Positions 21,001-25,979 of a stretch of DNA of 64,000 nucleotides are shown piece after piece (within the stretch, counting starts at the first letter, position 1; the number at the start of each line of letters is the position of its first letter). Under the pieces are notes generated by a model. It was not told where the DNA came from and searched no databases. It saw only the letters and a program-made list of their open reading frames with translations. Source of the stretch: Plasmopara viticola (lineage: Eukaryota; Oomycota; Peronosporomycetes; Peronosporales; Peronosporaceae); contig MBPM02000011.1 in the NCBI GenBank assembly GCA_001695595.3, forward strand, positions 248,001 through 312,000. Direction: 5' to 3'. The position numbers and the translations under genes are program-made.

Positions 21001-22892
21001 TGCGAGTGTACGCTGATACAGTCATCGAAGCCACCACGGAATTTTTCAAGGAATCCGCAATTTACGTATGGGGCAAGGTGAATGTTGTTAGTCGTGGCGT
21101 GCTGCTACTATTTGGAAGTCAGACGCGATCAACTGCTGCTGTGGTTGCAACCAATGCTACAGCCAAGGATAAAAAGAACGACGAGAACTCGGACAAAGCC
21201 GAAAAGGTGGAAGGTAATGGCGAGGCCGAGACAGTGGAGCCAATTATTGAGTTTTTTGCCATGGCTTCAATGGAAAGACTGGCACTCTTTTATCAGCCTG
21301 TTTTGATTCTCATCATGATGTTTTTCCGCGATGAAGTTATGCTGCCTATTTTGTACAACATTCGTGAAAAAGATATGGAAATCTATCTGTGGTACTCGCT
21401 CATTATTCTTCTCTTTCAACTGGTGACGGAGGTTTTTGTGTTGAATGTGGTCGAGAACTTTCAAGGCTGGAAGCTGTACGATTATCTTGTTTACTGCCGC
21501 TATCGCTTTTTGCAGCGCGAAAGGCGGTGGAAAGGGCTGGAACCGAATGTGGATGAATGCATTGATGAAGGTCTACGGTCTCTTGATCAGATGTGCTTTT
21601 CGTCGCAGTTTTTTATGATGTGCACGATTCATATCACTGGGATCGTCTTTTTTGTTGTAGGCATTGAAGTTATGGCTCGAGCGAGCTACAATCTTTTTGG
21701 TGACCCCGCCATGCCGCTCTTGCTTGCGTTCGTGCTCGCAGTCTCAGCTTTTATACGATCGTTAGTCATGTTCTTGGCTGCGCGTTTCGAAATCTGGAAA
21801 ATCAAGCACGAAAACACTGCGTGGTTGACGGCACCTGACGAAGATGATGAGTTTGGTGTGCCACGCTTAAATGACCTAGAGAATATTGAAGGAGCTTCGC
21901 ATGAAGCGTACATGATGAACCAACGCATCACATCTGATACGTTCCGCAGCAAATTTCTGAACTATAACCGCTCGTGGCTCGTCACCCAACTACCATCGAT
22001 CCTTACTCCACGCACCCTACGTCGAGCAAGACCATATCTGTTGGCTCAATTTGCAAAAATTCTTGACAGCATAAACCCACAAATCTCAGACGATGAAGAA
22101 GATGACGACGGTCGTCCCCACTTTAAGCCAATTTCTTTATCCGCATCTTCACGCACGATCATTCGCCTCTGGCTAGCTCAAGCAAGGCGGATATTGCGTT
22201 TAAAGATGGTAGTGCAGCCTTTGATTCAGAAAGCTCGCAAGACCGAGTGCGAAATGTGTCTTTCTCGTCGCCAGCTTCAGGTTGAAATGGCCATTCCGAT
22301 CGAAATACTGGGCGACAAGTTTGAAGACCAATCCTTAGCGGAAGAATTTGATGCTGTGGCGTGGAAAGAGTTCTTCGCAAAGAATCAAAAGTTCAAAACT
22401 CTTTGTCTTAACTGCATTATGTATCTTAAAAGTAGCGGCCAGCGAAGCGATCTGCGCACAATAGGCACCGGTGACGATGATGATTCGGAGCAAGCCGAAG
22501 ACATGAAGGCCGCTCCTCTGAATGCTGTATCGTACGCGTTGTTACAGAAATGGTATCGCACAGCACAAGACCGTCTTTTTGGTAAAACTGGAAAGCGACG
22601 TCACCATCTTGACGTGAGTGACGACGAAGAAGAAACGATGCAGCATCACTTTGAATGGACTCGCAATCCAGTAGCGCTCAACGCTGCATCCACCGCACTA
22701 GCACGAAAGTGGCTGCTTACTGCTCGTCACAATCTTTCTGAATCTGGCCGTGTCTATGACCAGCTACCGACGAACTTGATCGCAATAAATTCGTCAATAA
22801 GAGACGGGGCTACATCGGTGCCAAAGCCAGCGACAAAATTGGGAGCTGCTGGAGGTGAAGCAAAGAAGGCGTCCAAAATGCGTCCGAATTAA
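3..22892 (+). CDS. Giant IPT/TIG-repeat membrane protein (5'-partial)
   Basis: Uninterrupted frame of about 7,630 codons ending in TAA at 22,890. It has no stop before the left edge, and the first residues are already the end of an IPT repeat (a C-x-V-P strand), so the true start lies outside; the GTG at 57 is not a credible start. By hand I count about 60 IPT/TIG-like units of roughly 90 residues. Each has a GGT-x-V-x-x-x-G strand, a C-x-FG turn and a later C-x-x-P. Next comes a Cys/Gly/Pro-rich GCC2/GCC3-like stretch (about 16,420-18,200), one further IPT unit (about 18,415-18,690), a roughly 500-residue ectodomain with many N-x-S/T sites, about ten hydrophobic helices (about 20,220-21,790), and a charged cytosolic tail with a C-x-x-C pair. 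IPT folds are immunoglobulin-like. I infer a huge surface or lumenal ectodomain anchored by the membrane region. Function is unknown. No intron is apparent. Confidence 0.9.
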   Translation: MSCHFFCGASHTNALATFVSSNVVRCRVPVLPQHSAWIGLSVSLSKISNLSVKSSKLPCLLRYAPFPSINSAQPSTLLRIGNLPLTIKGSGMMDFFNLRCTFIGIGSTRLVLRTANMGDCAIPFVLAIHSNSRQVLQVESSSPIRTVLAVYEFLVIDPIEVLSVTPALGLMTEETTITVLTDSTHLLDVLKHTALNCKIGETYVPAFALNNSTLSCRTPVIYQPLTTFVEIWTDKARTHLSDSAFFFAFIPSVRITEVMPSRVSSTHGAYMQVTINNWAMEGLYCLFDSFVVSAEVVSDQTIACLFPPHAVATISLRIANDGGMVMSENALLIEVYVKLDSVFILPSNGLVFPNTTIGIETEFLSFASDVKCSFRTGNESFLAITTAVIASLTSAMCSIPFNMNFPPAKFVLSVAIDNFILVDQMDLYFASKLVVRSIYPTIGIIGANNLVRVKLESLDALISQYWCAFGEILVLGRVNEINNESVIECLSPLLDYATEVLVAITTNKVDFSTSALRNEQVYRYVTKPSVYSFWPQMGYTSGGTKLVLKGDYFDEQMVLTCIFNGDAAVQAEWHNSSHVSCITPIAANEQEFASLSVSDADENFHVEMQRKFRYAQSVNVMALSPSTIPTNFEGVLCIFVEYLPLSSSWQCQINNASVEGIWFTFTELLCPISPHLLRDIENTTISISPNGQDWSAVLFVDIVSTFRVQSIAPKLFSCGRMEILRLYGSGFSNDSRMACFFDQMPVPALYISNFEISCYPPYAVNATTFNVTVSGYDGFVAENALSVECRNPPVIEHVIPDFASSSGGTVVTIMMREPMDIDKVEEYQCCYGTQFCTFGVAINTSALRCATPSMNPGPTSLKIILGTTSHGLLNSTHVSFRFLQNPNIFNVLPQRVLLLLNYTISVYGDFLVSTDELGCVLRTDHGDVQLFAHWLSKDLITCAQSVVKTIKFTASSTNARVLLTVDGHDLIDTGFNVTLLRPPQVRSVLCIESGLRQSLKLIGENFDTGLNLLCKFESFDKSTATPTQVVNATLVTCAAPPWNMDKELTKICLWSPNSGTVSESKDVSVIGNTTGGASWWGLLPNTGFTYGGDIVQLVSSALNESPLSWNCCFNGLRCSRVYQAQQGALWMVALPIMNMTGFVSVSLTSRDGSVVVEQKTWFLFVDSPKVWTIFPTTGNLHEGGIVSVQGENFLPATNLRCKFGNLFSKPLFVSSNRLLCSTPPSQVNQRVSFDLVYTEKKGSDRVAEKSIDNQFEYIAIPSIDSVSANYVGKDSSSLRLVITGSYFIDDATLVCKVGLEVVAARFVEHNTVVCSSYRAHTQEQHLVVSVSNDGVLFSRDFLIESKASKSLIIARISPTCGSVQKETIIVLFGNEFMSEPYDCIFGWNDWQHRVEGKAINQSCVSCKVPQWIQHKSLELPVSLQSKAGMTRSNVVLFRYVPDIVISSIKPNRAITGSATSITITGGPFVERLKADCIVLPSYQNGSGITIRATWKSSFQSICTIPNFMLPGNYKLGYAINGVSSVYADELIHLVNPPKVNGATPTRGLSSGKTDITFKGHYFSSNKSCCFDIECVPLKVVNESYAICRTPPHSSGFVPVVLIYELVGRILTQVVFQFLEAARIEALIPPIIAIGITQPASIVVVGANFYSDLNFGCTFGDLTSTPLPVVAQNSSSVTCPLPIILKRLYSIVELEIVALSQTSATPVASTYVELVELSVITNVLPRISVSKKNMIFEIYGTLKYMSEDMKCTFNCKTSSGNETIQTIATALLTSTIAQCNLLESVLPLGSCQITLSRKGVQVSSNSGKILVRSPILVSRVTPSSSSTVGGTFLTIDGSGFPDSIQPFCCFGESKFRKAVVVSTSRLYCSTPFMRLHDSTEILDLWVVFGELKSSVVPFQFFAPAFITKVDPQFGPADGGTRIKVNGTNISPRLGIKCLFGGKTTVDSNAVQQGAVWCTSPSMLNGLHTLELVTESGTRISSNFMQFQAIPREQVFSIYPSRGIQTELTERKIRVTGNNFVDSTSLACVFGDVEAPAIDFISSSIIECVVPFTELGNKSVRVSNNGVDLSTSSQVYEVLPRMAIAGVSPSHGSFLGGTVVTLIGVFGINYDGIKCVFGQKSVAARFINASALQCIAPFAGVSGIVAINARVYNTFAYVGDGVVNDFNYTSGPIVTDITPSVVSQTTALVNVTVIGLGLSHSIWKGCQFSTQPLSQFHYDRHIGWCSLNATFAGIFELVLTLPGSAFERIETHRSVRVIPAIRPISISPLQFDERGGIEAIISALNVVLEGKSLRCLFGQVIVEGLALPNSQVRCTTPSMRPGRMSFKLSQDGFSWSEEGLEIEAFATPMLFAVSPNRIAAVGGSVITVYGTNLRPLSSLECIIGDVKTPAISINDSTVKCITPTLLAAGTFALGVSLNGIEVSGNTVDVDVYDLPSELNIQSFKKLLDGRWSAAIQGVNISLLDDYKCQFDKRQLSGIVRIVTSSGIECVSDPLVQRWWPNTLTLTLSNDTLLQQDVTRDAVCPTSVYGLSTTVMRTGQSRVISISGFRFKSSMDLACHIGHDTFLGVVKSQNTMHCALPNKLPGKYNLNITCAAGSELLGVYQIEYTPPPRIRSILPSIVPTGGTFGVDLFGVNFGPTDLIFCDFGSTTMRVQAAIISPSRLRCKTSRGWTAGQVLLTVVLYNYEDYTELLYQSPFIFAEKIPETTSLNPDFGSTIGNYSIQVELNVSWNSHDNRSCKFVGLNVNDEYFSTLDTSNAVGALGCHVPRLEPGSYSVLVSPNGHDFLSYREMFIAHLPIHVERVDPPYAISARKLDLSIFGKGYQPWMRLGCGFRGVKETQWVISNAEYVSDTVVKCEAPNHVPAIGIFQLFPKTSLIFPDMTIPFEYKPELILHSIYPDNGTISGGTTVNVIGQGFTNDLDMKCHVQNEILIVSFVNATLLRYQTPPSRAMTVPVHFSFGNSNLLEEYFMFTYVLLPDVKGVQESPGNLDSNNVSTSDNRLPLQSKLLPTYESSPLIHRIEPAFGWTRGGTTVVVHGFKMAFSHMIECFFGNISVSAVFVSARELTCISPQFTKPGRHNFMVRCDAGAWKGITPLWFNAIAPPTIRTMEPTYGFVTGGTNVVFKGNFSSLMQARTDAFCRFGETLFFLARIISHIEMECTSPSAEDTSVVGIAFFFSANDALLLPFTFHYTQEPIFHSLKPAIVSEKADGFVTIFGEGFVDVDASAFCSYSSDLENDYALVFVSIDKILCSLPPFKSAKLVSISVSLNGDDALPTGLELTVKTQPTLLSMTPQIDSVYGGAVIEFTGLNLFPTDLLRCLFGSTWSNATLRYNKIACTVPPSVTLSSASRVNVSLISGTGQYAVETFELSYTLVPQITSVLVVSNSSNGFQRVQVCGNFLSNLLSYYFRLDKINNETGNILTISGSLGRFTNSTCQVFDAGATANHCFTGCDLLVSVNNQTFTHTERQIILSPPTYILKVIPTYGSFRGSEAIQIKGGNWNSLSRMYCIFGESMRTIVTVLSTQYAECTTMPHSAGFVELAIVMVDEFEVAHTINKFDFTFYGPIIIAHAAPLIGLARGGTQVYIFGTGFVNHNDLRCHFGELSVPTHYINNSYVVCSSPPMFKSVSEVLLSVSLGKTSSFETDDTNVTFSYINTPLITKIEPSSGTYDKNHSVEIFGFGYVSTMVATCRFGAMIERIPAIVVSSERLLCLVKINALENQDNLKKLPVGLSISGGTYFETGFNFNVFKPVMLTRVVPDIIISHRTSQIKLECLDVFSSSNWRCKFDELNVTSIGKFVSRRVILCSLPQERLLKSRTINVRLFNANIEYSANAIEIHVLKLPEIFDFSPKLRGVYVSAASEEPIDHVFITGKNFAPFRRVDCRFGSLRSPGNFISSTQVRCRIPIVRTPRRVPLSISFNEVDFLSASQLFEFITNFVLVDISPNNGAISGGTIVHIHGGEFVMNESIVCKFGDLSGYRNAEVISPREIMCTTPDVYKTGKVDISVSSLTRKLSGSLSNAFTYTNEPVVLKVAPTEALEMMETLFDIYGRDFVHSPLLGCSFSGNISADKHTVHAIWISSTHIKCYSSQLNLSVGNVLVGVTNNGAEFVYARRESIIHFRTQFDVAKIIPSMGSVEGGTAVSIRGKHFDNACRYWCQFGGNVEPVDATIVGNNELRCISPPSSLNTSGVFIYLSVNGRDFVSTNQTFTYRNQPVIYQVSPSRGSMGALTLVTVIGAGYFPGASLCRFGETIVQAYVQSDTELMCTAPVSQFAGATSVGISMNDGVDFTHSSVMYTYLVAPRIYQIVPVSGPAAGGTLIHIVGLNLYSSRHTKCCFGDRYHCTSGWLLNTTVIQCMTPPTPAIISGATAGSKRVPIQLALNGQDFVTLKMSFEYLLDVIIDVISPTFGDVNGGTIVYLYGRHLRNFTRLECRFGNVRTPAVYWNESAISCEAPPYQLGLTNVSITLNGQDFTLAASAFSYIQLPSVYSLTPSAGPLRGGYLVRINGDFFMNVTTMCRFSQNNELVKETVAVYTSSSHISCLAPSAKHVGKGLLSLFVNGITAPKLQNVEFLFHEDVILSALEPSFCSNGGGCNLVISGANFKRGADLQCCISASGLKSNCVVAKFVSNTKLVCVSPPVNHEGSVKVNMLSSGVEVSKHYLLIKLHDPISLHSVSPSTGTYRGGTKITVTGWKFIFTPQLSCCFDDTQVPATFINASLLECYAPYHEAKSAIFSVSLNGQDCFNGKANLTFNFQLPPVISQISPNVGTRLGGTTIILQGEHFKVNESACYFGSTYATHSDVLSDTRMKCTSPATSSPQRVQVVVADNNMDYSTSPVFFTYVAAEEVKSVTPRRLSAIGGGKITIFVENVRNGANLSCFFNHVAILANYESASKVHCSMPTLTPGFFNVYISNDGKLKSQSFSTIELVKPPLIATVEPLIGDMEGGTLVFFRGSRLSTVSHCRFGAEFALAHAISPNLLQCKSPGQKNFGDVIVKLWDHGAEIPSQDILFTYLSPEATTKRRLAFIKDKDVPLDIPTVLSIYPFEVSTSGQTPITVRGYYFSNSLELACRFGSVLIAARYFSADHIVCVAPRLQPNQYTFQVSNDGQTFSNSPTSIAVYAEAFVESISPTQGPQVGGTAVTVYGMHFRKGSYLFCKFGSLNTVQVVKFVSSTQIVCISPPQRDITSVVRVVVMNNNVTFTPNPVFFTYTTAADLVSVTPTFGSVSGGTEVWIRWYNFELSNEGVVVTCRIGGINSAGSVLAENKVKCVTPAMKQPGKQMVQLSTNGFDFTLSTLYYEYVENVVIDEITPNLGPSIDANTVVTVRGTGFINSIELACIFKSTKVIASFVDPSMISCAVPRDRPGRVRVRVTNNGKDASDSFATYLYLKDMSMSRLFPITGLQEGGASVFLQGRNFVNHTLLACRFGFILSPATYLTESSITCVAPRQLVDLRRTNGTVSVEVTSNHVDFTNSGLEYTYLQKCPSSRFCSNKVIQACPNGTTCGLTGSTNFTLCVPGTFQPRQNQGTCLPCPVGFFCPDHGLAKPVLCRAGMVCDEHGLRTPLKACPSGHYCRKGTKTADVRDFTTNPEYSIEKETQLAVFVETSRTWARIPRLAPAIGIRPIEHPPHLSSCDSRLCVENSTYLLAERPYACPLGTFCRRGVAVQQLQANNFSAPQKCYAGFFCPPGSFTPEGKGPCPTGHYCPNDVDAIVCAAGQYCPGVGNLRPRDCYPGTYNSNPKQSFCTPCPTGHVCPQPKMEAPVLCPAGFVCISTGLAAPALLCPAGYICKEGTRTLDPASANPFRPTPCPKGTYCLGGVAHNTTVDWVPNRPEGAVAPQICTEGTYCEEGTSTLSGTNVCFAGHYCPPGSSIPIESQAGSFVGTVGSVVSTMCFPGTYTPFKATVKCEICPAGHSCPGYGTYLPSLCPRGFYRSLADSITCRACPEGTWSPNTGVPDISFCEICPAGRVCGSSGMITMTSSLPCAEGYVCGEGTNRRAQFEHLCPAGHYCSAATSISEQYAQVCEKGNVCVRGTKAIEKNKNKCPDGSFCPLGTANSSSIYSHCPSGTWSSSSEDELMDCSIRAVPICDKVPDRQYYPQFIYDFQGSQVNFDSTSKTSPTGEVEVVNVIYPVNESASVPFWNNDTVDTIRVCPPIVNQAGGVLLTVIGRNFHNTGRIVCKFQLPRSLYFQTSPGFFESSTRVTCRAPPLIANSTDDTLTQTVKVSVSNYGVHYSATAATFNFISANEAAALNIEILMTTCLERNEDEEGFRHDDKAWFALTGLGTAKISFDFRHLPDDLVYDEHYKIAIFVRNSTCQDATCDSRGTVLPDVETSPCHRPLELPRWFLSTAVNKNDRLNITLLALEDVTFKVEIHVMYGLYASVAPFFVNSTIVELKTPMRSNMTQGVLADTRPLSSSISFESAMVPRDYTFLIAYFGQDGDYTSPPLNLPPKYEAYERGRVLLSHNVSSQEVPLVTDPYQDVVTGTSYWLMPYASAAVTHDKVEKYRETFQEMYRDPTDTTGTQYLFKFDKMLLSYIPFLSNCMEYDSYIPLFDLFESDQCQLPAMTSETGSYGRTWWRRKFPPLPNQDDIRYVGPLDVAKEPTADICMMDIQCHYEEDLPIADVTPRWFEQSEGSVLFYLLREPAALADYLRGGQYYDEILDEHGSDYFIPVTVDNSAAQSMEDDCSTLCFPRSVTLDVAYYQLDAHVKRIIVATLIYDNYDRDSSNTEYVFSIKLHPLDYSELVIQFAFEKQVFVGLFFVLGSMMTVGALIFWIVVRITSYLQSPPRFRFWTTFALIAPPPSVGVAMASLPIFSVICSFYILLHGDKFFTSSGYWLLDNIARHYLETKINPEVVAETRKGRIGLCFFFFGLYLIVLGTRIFLPKPIAISEKVMAEQNDRDAQERNIWWPTQWKRANMIFASIMLGLFLVLMLEFSFWSSFGDYMFYVIVAQEIINAIMEKWIESQLKEALLMAPLVSALSLIGGIMTFGATDFRDFVLGNALDFGMMILMRVYADTVIEATTEFFKESAIYVWGKVNVVSRGVLLLFGSQTRSTAAVVATNATAKDKKNDENSDKAEKVEGNGEAETVEPIIEFFAMASMERLALFYQPVLILIMMFFRDEVMLPILYNIREKDMEIYLWYSLIILLFQLVTEVFVLNVVENFQGWKLYDYLVYCRYRFLQRERRWKGLEPNVDECIDEGLRSLDQMCFSSQFFMMCTIHITGIVFFVVGIEVMARASYNLFGDPAMPLLLAFVLAVSAFIRSLVMFLAARFEIWKIKHENTAWLTAPDEDDEFGVPRLNDLENIEGASHEAYMMNQRITSDTFRSKFLNYNRSWLVTQLPSILTPRTLRRARPYLLAQFAKILDSINPQISDDEEDDDGRPHFKPISLSASSRTIIRLWLAQARRILRLKMVVQPLIQKARKTECEMCLSRRQLQVEMAIPIEILGDKFEDQSLAEEFDAVAWKEFFAKNQKFKTLCLNCIMYLKSSGQRSDLRTIGTGDDDDSEQAEDMKAAPLNAVSYALLQKWYRTAQDRLFGKTGKRRHHLDVSDDEEETMQHHFEWTRNPVALNAASTALARKWLLTARHNLSESGRVYDQLPTNLIAINSSIRDGATSVPKPATKLGAAGGEAKKASKMRPN
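16417..18200 (+). other. GCC2/GCC3-like cysteine-rich region of the giant protein
   Basis: After the IPT array the translation switches to short repeats of the form C-P-x-G-(H/T/F)-x-C-P, such as CPTGHYCPNDV and CPAGHSCPG, about 20 in all. Spacing resembles the GCC2 and GCC3 (ephrin-receptor-like) families of extracellular proteins. The many cysteines imply a disulphide-bonded stalk between the IPT array and the membrane-proximal part. The family name is from recall of the motif, not from a profile search. Confidence 0.7.
20220..21790 (+). other. Multi-pass membrane region of the giant protein
   Basis: Hydrophobic segments of 18-24 residues start near 20,235, 20,385, 20,560, 20,720, 20,780, 20,880, 20,960, 21,285, 21,385, 21,610 and 21,710, giving about ten predicted helices. 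A charged loop rich in K, E and N lies at about 21,120-21,240. I do not recognise a channel pore, a GAIN/GPS site, a kinase or another known C-terminal module. Topology and exact helix number need a predictor. Confidence 0.65.
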
Positions 22893-22969
22893 AGACACAG
22901 CACTTATACACGCACAATTTCATCTTTGGTCAAAAATGCATTTCTTTTTTCTATAACATTACATTCGGC

Positions 22970-24049
22970 TTACGTGACCTTTTTGGCCAGGTTCTTAAAG
23001 CCAGCACCTAGACAGGAGAGTAAAAGTGTCTTGGTCTCGGGGTCAGGTTTAATTTTAAAGGTGACGCCAAAACAATCGCGCAAAAGGCGCAGACACGCGA
23101 TACTCTGGGGAGTGAGCTTACCTATACGCACTTTGGCGACATCTTCAGGTCCAAGCGCCATAAGCAGCAGCACAAGTGCTTGATTCGTCGAGTCAACGCA
23201 GCCCCCTCGTTGGATCTCTTCACAAAGCGCGTGCGAGGCTCGTGTAGCCACATCTTCCGGTAAATCTCCTGGCTCAGCTGCTGCCTCGGCCCCCAGAAAG
23301 ACACCGGTGGTGGTCTCAGCCACCAAACTTAATGCAAAACCCGGAGACTGTCCTGACTCCGCGCCTTTATAGTGGTCTGAGTATATGTAGACATCGGGTA
23401 GCAACTTGTTGAATAGACCACGACTTGTTTCCACAATACGGTTGGACGTTTGTGGGGACACGCGAGTACTGTACGCGACACCACGGATACGTTTAATAAA
23501 GCCTTCGTCTACCAGATGGACAGCCTTGAGCTGGCGTACCAGCGGACACCGAAAAATCACTTGTCCACCTCCAAGCGGTGGTGCACCGCGCTTCTTGACG
23601 ACAACGTCCAGACCATCGTCGAGCCCGAAATGCCGCAAAAGTGGCAATGTTGTAGCCTTAAAACAATCCACTGAGTTGTCTACATGGTCGTTCGTCACGC
23701 CGTCCAGCGTTGCGTGCAATGGCTGCTTGGCAAAGGGCGCAAGGGCAGCCAGAACTTCTAAAAACCAGCCAATGGCACGACCAGTACCACAGTCATGAGT
23801 CACATGGCCACCGAGCACGAGTCCAGGTTGGAGTTTGAGCTTTGTACCCGTTTCGTTGATCTCCAAATGGCTACCGCTTGTGACACGGTCCAGCAGCCGC
23901 AACAAACTCGCCTCAAATGCCGCAAGCCCTGGGTTTTCGTCCTCTGAGCGAATATTCTCAATGATAAGTGGACGACCACTGAGTATGGCACATACTAAAC
24001 GCTGACGAAAGTGTGCGCATCCCTGGAAGCGCAGCATCGAAGAAGACAT
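22970..24049 (-). CDS. RCL1: RNA 3'-terminal phosphate cyclase-like protein (Rcl1)
   Basis: Single-exon 359-residue protein, the usual length for Rcl1. Family hallmarks visible include RFQGCAHFRQRLVCAILSG at the start, PGLVLGG and HDCGTGRAIGWFLE in the first third, KKRGAPPLGGG in the middle, and GGCVDSTNQ with MALGPEDV near the end. Rcl1 is a nucleolar protein that binds the GTPase Bms1 in the small-subunit processome and is needed for 18S rRNA processing. It descends from RtcA cyclases but is not a cyclase. Around residue 312, where RtcA carries its nucleotidylated histidine, this protein reads LTPQS with no histidine, which favours Rcl1 over RtcA. It is tail to tail with the giant gene, with 77 bp between stop codons. 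The start is the first in-frame ATG and matches the family N-terminus. Confidence 0.93.
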   Translation of the reverse strand: MSSSMLRFQGCAHFRQRLVCAILSGRPLIIENIRSEDENPGLAAFEASLLRLLDRVTSGSHLEINETGTKLKLQPGLVLGGHVTHDCGTGRAIGWFLEVLAALAPFAKQPLHATLDGVTNDHVDNSVDCFKATTLPLLRHFGLDDGLDVVVKKRGAPPLGGGQVIFRCPLVRQLKAVHLVDEGFIKRIRGVAYSTRVSPQTSNRIVETSRGLFNKLLPDVYIYSDHYKGAESGQSPGFALSLVAETTTGVFLGAEAAAEPGDLPEDVATRASHALCEEIQRGGCVDSTNQALVLLLMALGPEDVAKVRIGKLTPQSIACLRLLRDCFGVTFKIKPDPETKTLLLSCLGAGFKNLAKKVT

Positions 24050-24340
24050 TGCAACCGTACAGTAATCGAATGGATGGCGACGATTGGTCTAATTTGCATA
24101 ATAGCCTGAAAGTTATTGTCTTTTTTTTTAAAAAAAGCATCAAGCGCTTTATCACATCGAACACGCGAAAGCCACACTGCGAACTCGCACGTACCCGCAT
24201 GAAGACTGGAATGCACTATGTAAGTACATTTCGCAGTTACAGCAGAAGCATGATTTTAACACGAACCTGGTTGTACTACAATTTATTTTGCGACATAAGT
24301 CACGTGAGGCTTCGACTGTACTTAACAACGAGAAGTTAAA

Positions 24341-24759
24341 GAGAGCCGCTAATTTCCACCCAGTTTTCGCCAAATTCCACCCAGTCTGCGATTATATAAA
24401 ATATCCAAAACCAATACACAACGGTGATTGGCTATAAATACCTGTATCGCGACAAAATATACAAAAGGCAGCTTTGCTCGAATGTACTATGTCAATTTGA
24501 ATGCACAATCTGCTGTAGTCACTTTGAGAGAGGAAAACTTTTTTATTTGAGGACTATTAAGAGCATGTATTTCAACGCAGGTATGCGCCAATGCCAAAAT
24601 GCCTCCAGACAGTGTCAGCGTGTGCCTTGACACCACCGAAATTAGATTTATTTTTGGGCAACTGTAGCCTATCACCGTTGTGTATTGGGGTAAGGAGTTC
24701 TATATAATCGCTAGACTGGGTGGAAGTTAGCGAAAAGTGGGTGGAAGTTAGCGGCTCCC
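24341..24759. mobile_element. MITE-like element with ~96-bp terminal inverted repeats
   Basis: The left end (24,341-24,436) and the reverse complement of the right end (24,663-24,759) match over nearly their whole length. Both run from (G)AGCCGCTAA through a doubled TTCCACCCA motif to CAATACACAACGGTGAT, with scattered mismatches and a small indel. The 226-bp interior has no useful reading frame. Flanks read AAGTTAAAG on the left and AAGTTTAAT on the right, an imperfect 9-bp target-site-like pair (7 of 9). Long TIRs plus a 9-bp duplication are typical of Mutator-like elements, so this may be a non-autonomous MULE. It lies about 290 bp upstream of RCL1. Confidence 0.7.
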
Positions 24760-25373
24760 AAGTTTAATAGTCTGCAACCTGCATATTAGGAAAAACTATA
24801 TGCTTGAAAAGGATTGTAAAATTTAACAACTGTCAGAAATATAGTCTGCAAAATGAATATTCGTACGAACTACTATGCAAGGAAGAAACTTTTCAGCGGA
24901 TTTATCGATTACCTCAATCAGATTCAGTATGCATTTGACAATTCAAGACTTGCATTAAGGCTTTTTTGGTGGTAAGACTAACATCAATCCTTGGAGTAGT
25001 CAAATAACGATCTAAGTAAAGAATGAAGGTCAGAGACCTGAGCACACGCTCTCTCTATACAAATTGCGACGGTAGCCCCACTGGACTTGGTAGCACTTGT
25101 AGTCAATGTTTGCCGAAGTATTTAAGACATATTATCTGTCAGGATGAAGCAGTATATTCTTTGCCCCAGGGCGTGCAAAACGATTAATTAAGCTGACTGT
25201 TATGATCCACCTGCCATGGATAGGCGCATGAAAGATGATTGCGCCCAGATAGCGTGATGATTGTACCCAAGTGGAAGTTATTCTGATAAGCTCAGATATT
25301 GATTGGCTCAATGGTAGCAAATAGTTGGGAGCTAATGACCTTATAAGTATATTCACTTTAAAATCAACCAACT
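24760..25373. other. Intergenic, no gene seen
   Basis: AT-rich sequence with stops in all frames. I see no coding region, RNA gene or clear repeat here. Confidence 0.5.
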
Positions 25374-25375
25374 CC

Positions 25376-25468
25376 ACCATCACCTTTCGTCTTTTGGTTT
25401 TGACTATTCCCTCACTCTTAGACCACCATCACCTTTCGTCTTTTGGTATTTGACTATTCCTTCACTCT
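25376..25468. repeat. Two-copy tandem repeat, ~49-bp unit
   Basis: The string CCATCACCTTTCGTCTTTTG occurs twice, followed in both copies by TTGACTATTCC and TCACTCTT, with small differences between copies. The repeat sits just upstream of the decayed gypsy element and may be a relic of its LTR or of unrelated local duplication. Confidence 0.75.
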
Positions 25469-25979
25469 TGTTGTTGGTGTTGACGGTGTGAAAGATCTCG
25501 CAGTGGGTTTGTCTTGTGGTTCCCCGTATAACGCGATAATCTGGAAACAATTTAGAGCCGGACACAAAAGAGCTAACAATGCAGCAGATAACTGCACTGC
25601 TGGTGCGGCAGCAAGAGACACTCGACTGAATGCAGCGATAGCAACCAATAACGATGTTCAACTTATTCGCCAGCATATAGCGATTGCAGCGAAGAGTCTG
25701 CCCAGTCCATTTGCGAGCAGACGTGACCATGAAAGAATACGTGTTCAATGATTTAAAGATTTCGGAGTGGGGCCAGATGAGTGAGAAGCATGACGATTTA
25801 GGAAAATACTGACACTATGAGTTCCAGTCAAGTCTGAATAGGAGAATGAACTCAATCTCGTTTCCAATAAGCACCGATATGACAGAGGCGCCTGCGGCAA
25901 ACGTGGTAATAAACTCTTTAGTGGATGGAGATATTTTTTTCGAGAAAGTGAGAAAGGGTTTCTGGAAGAGGGTTACAAG

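Noticed and set aside
3..22892. Polycystin, fibrocystin or meckelin identity for the giant protein
   Set aside because: IPT repeats are shared with fibrocystin-like proteins, but I see no G8, PbH1, PLAT or polycystin channel signature, and the membrane region does not resemble meckelin.
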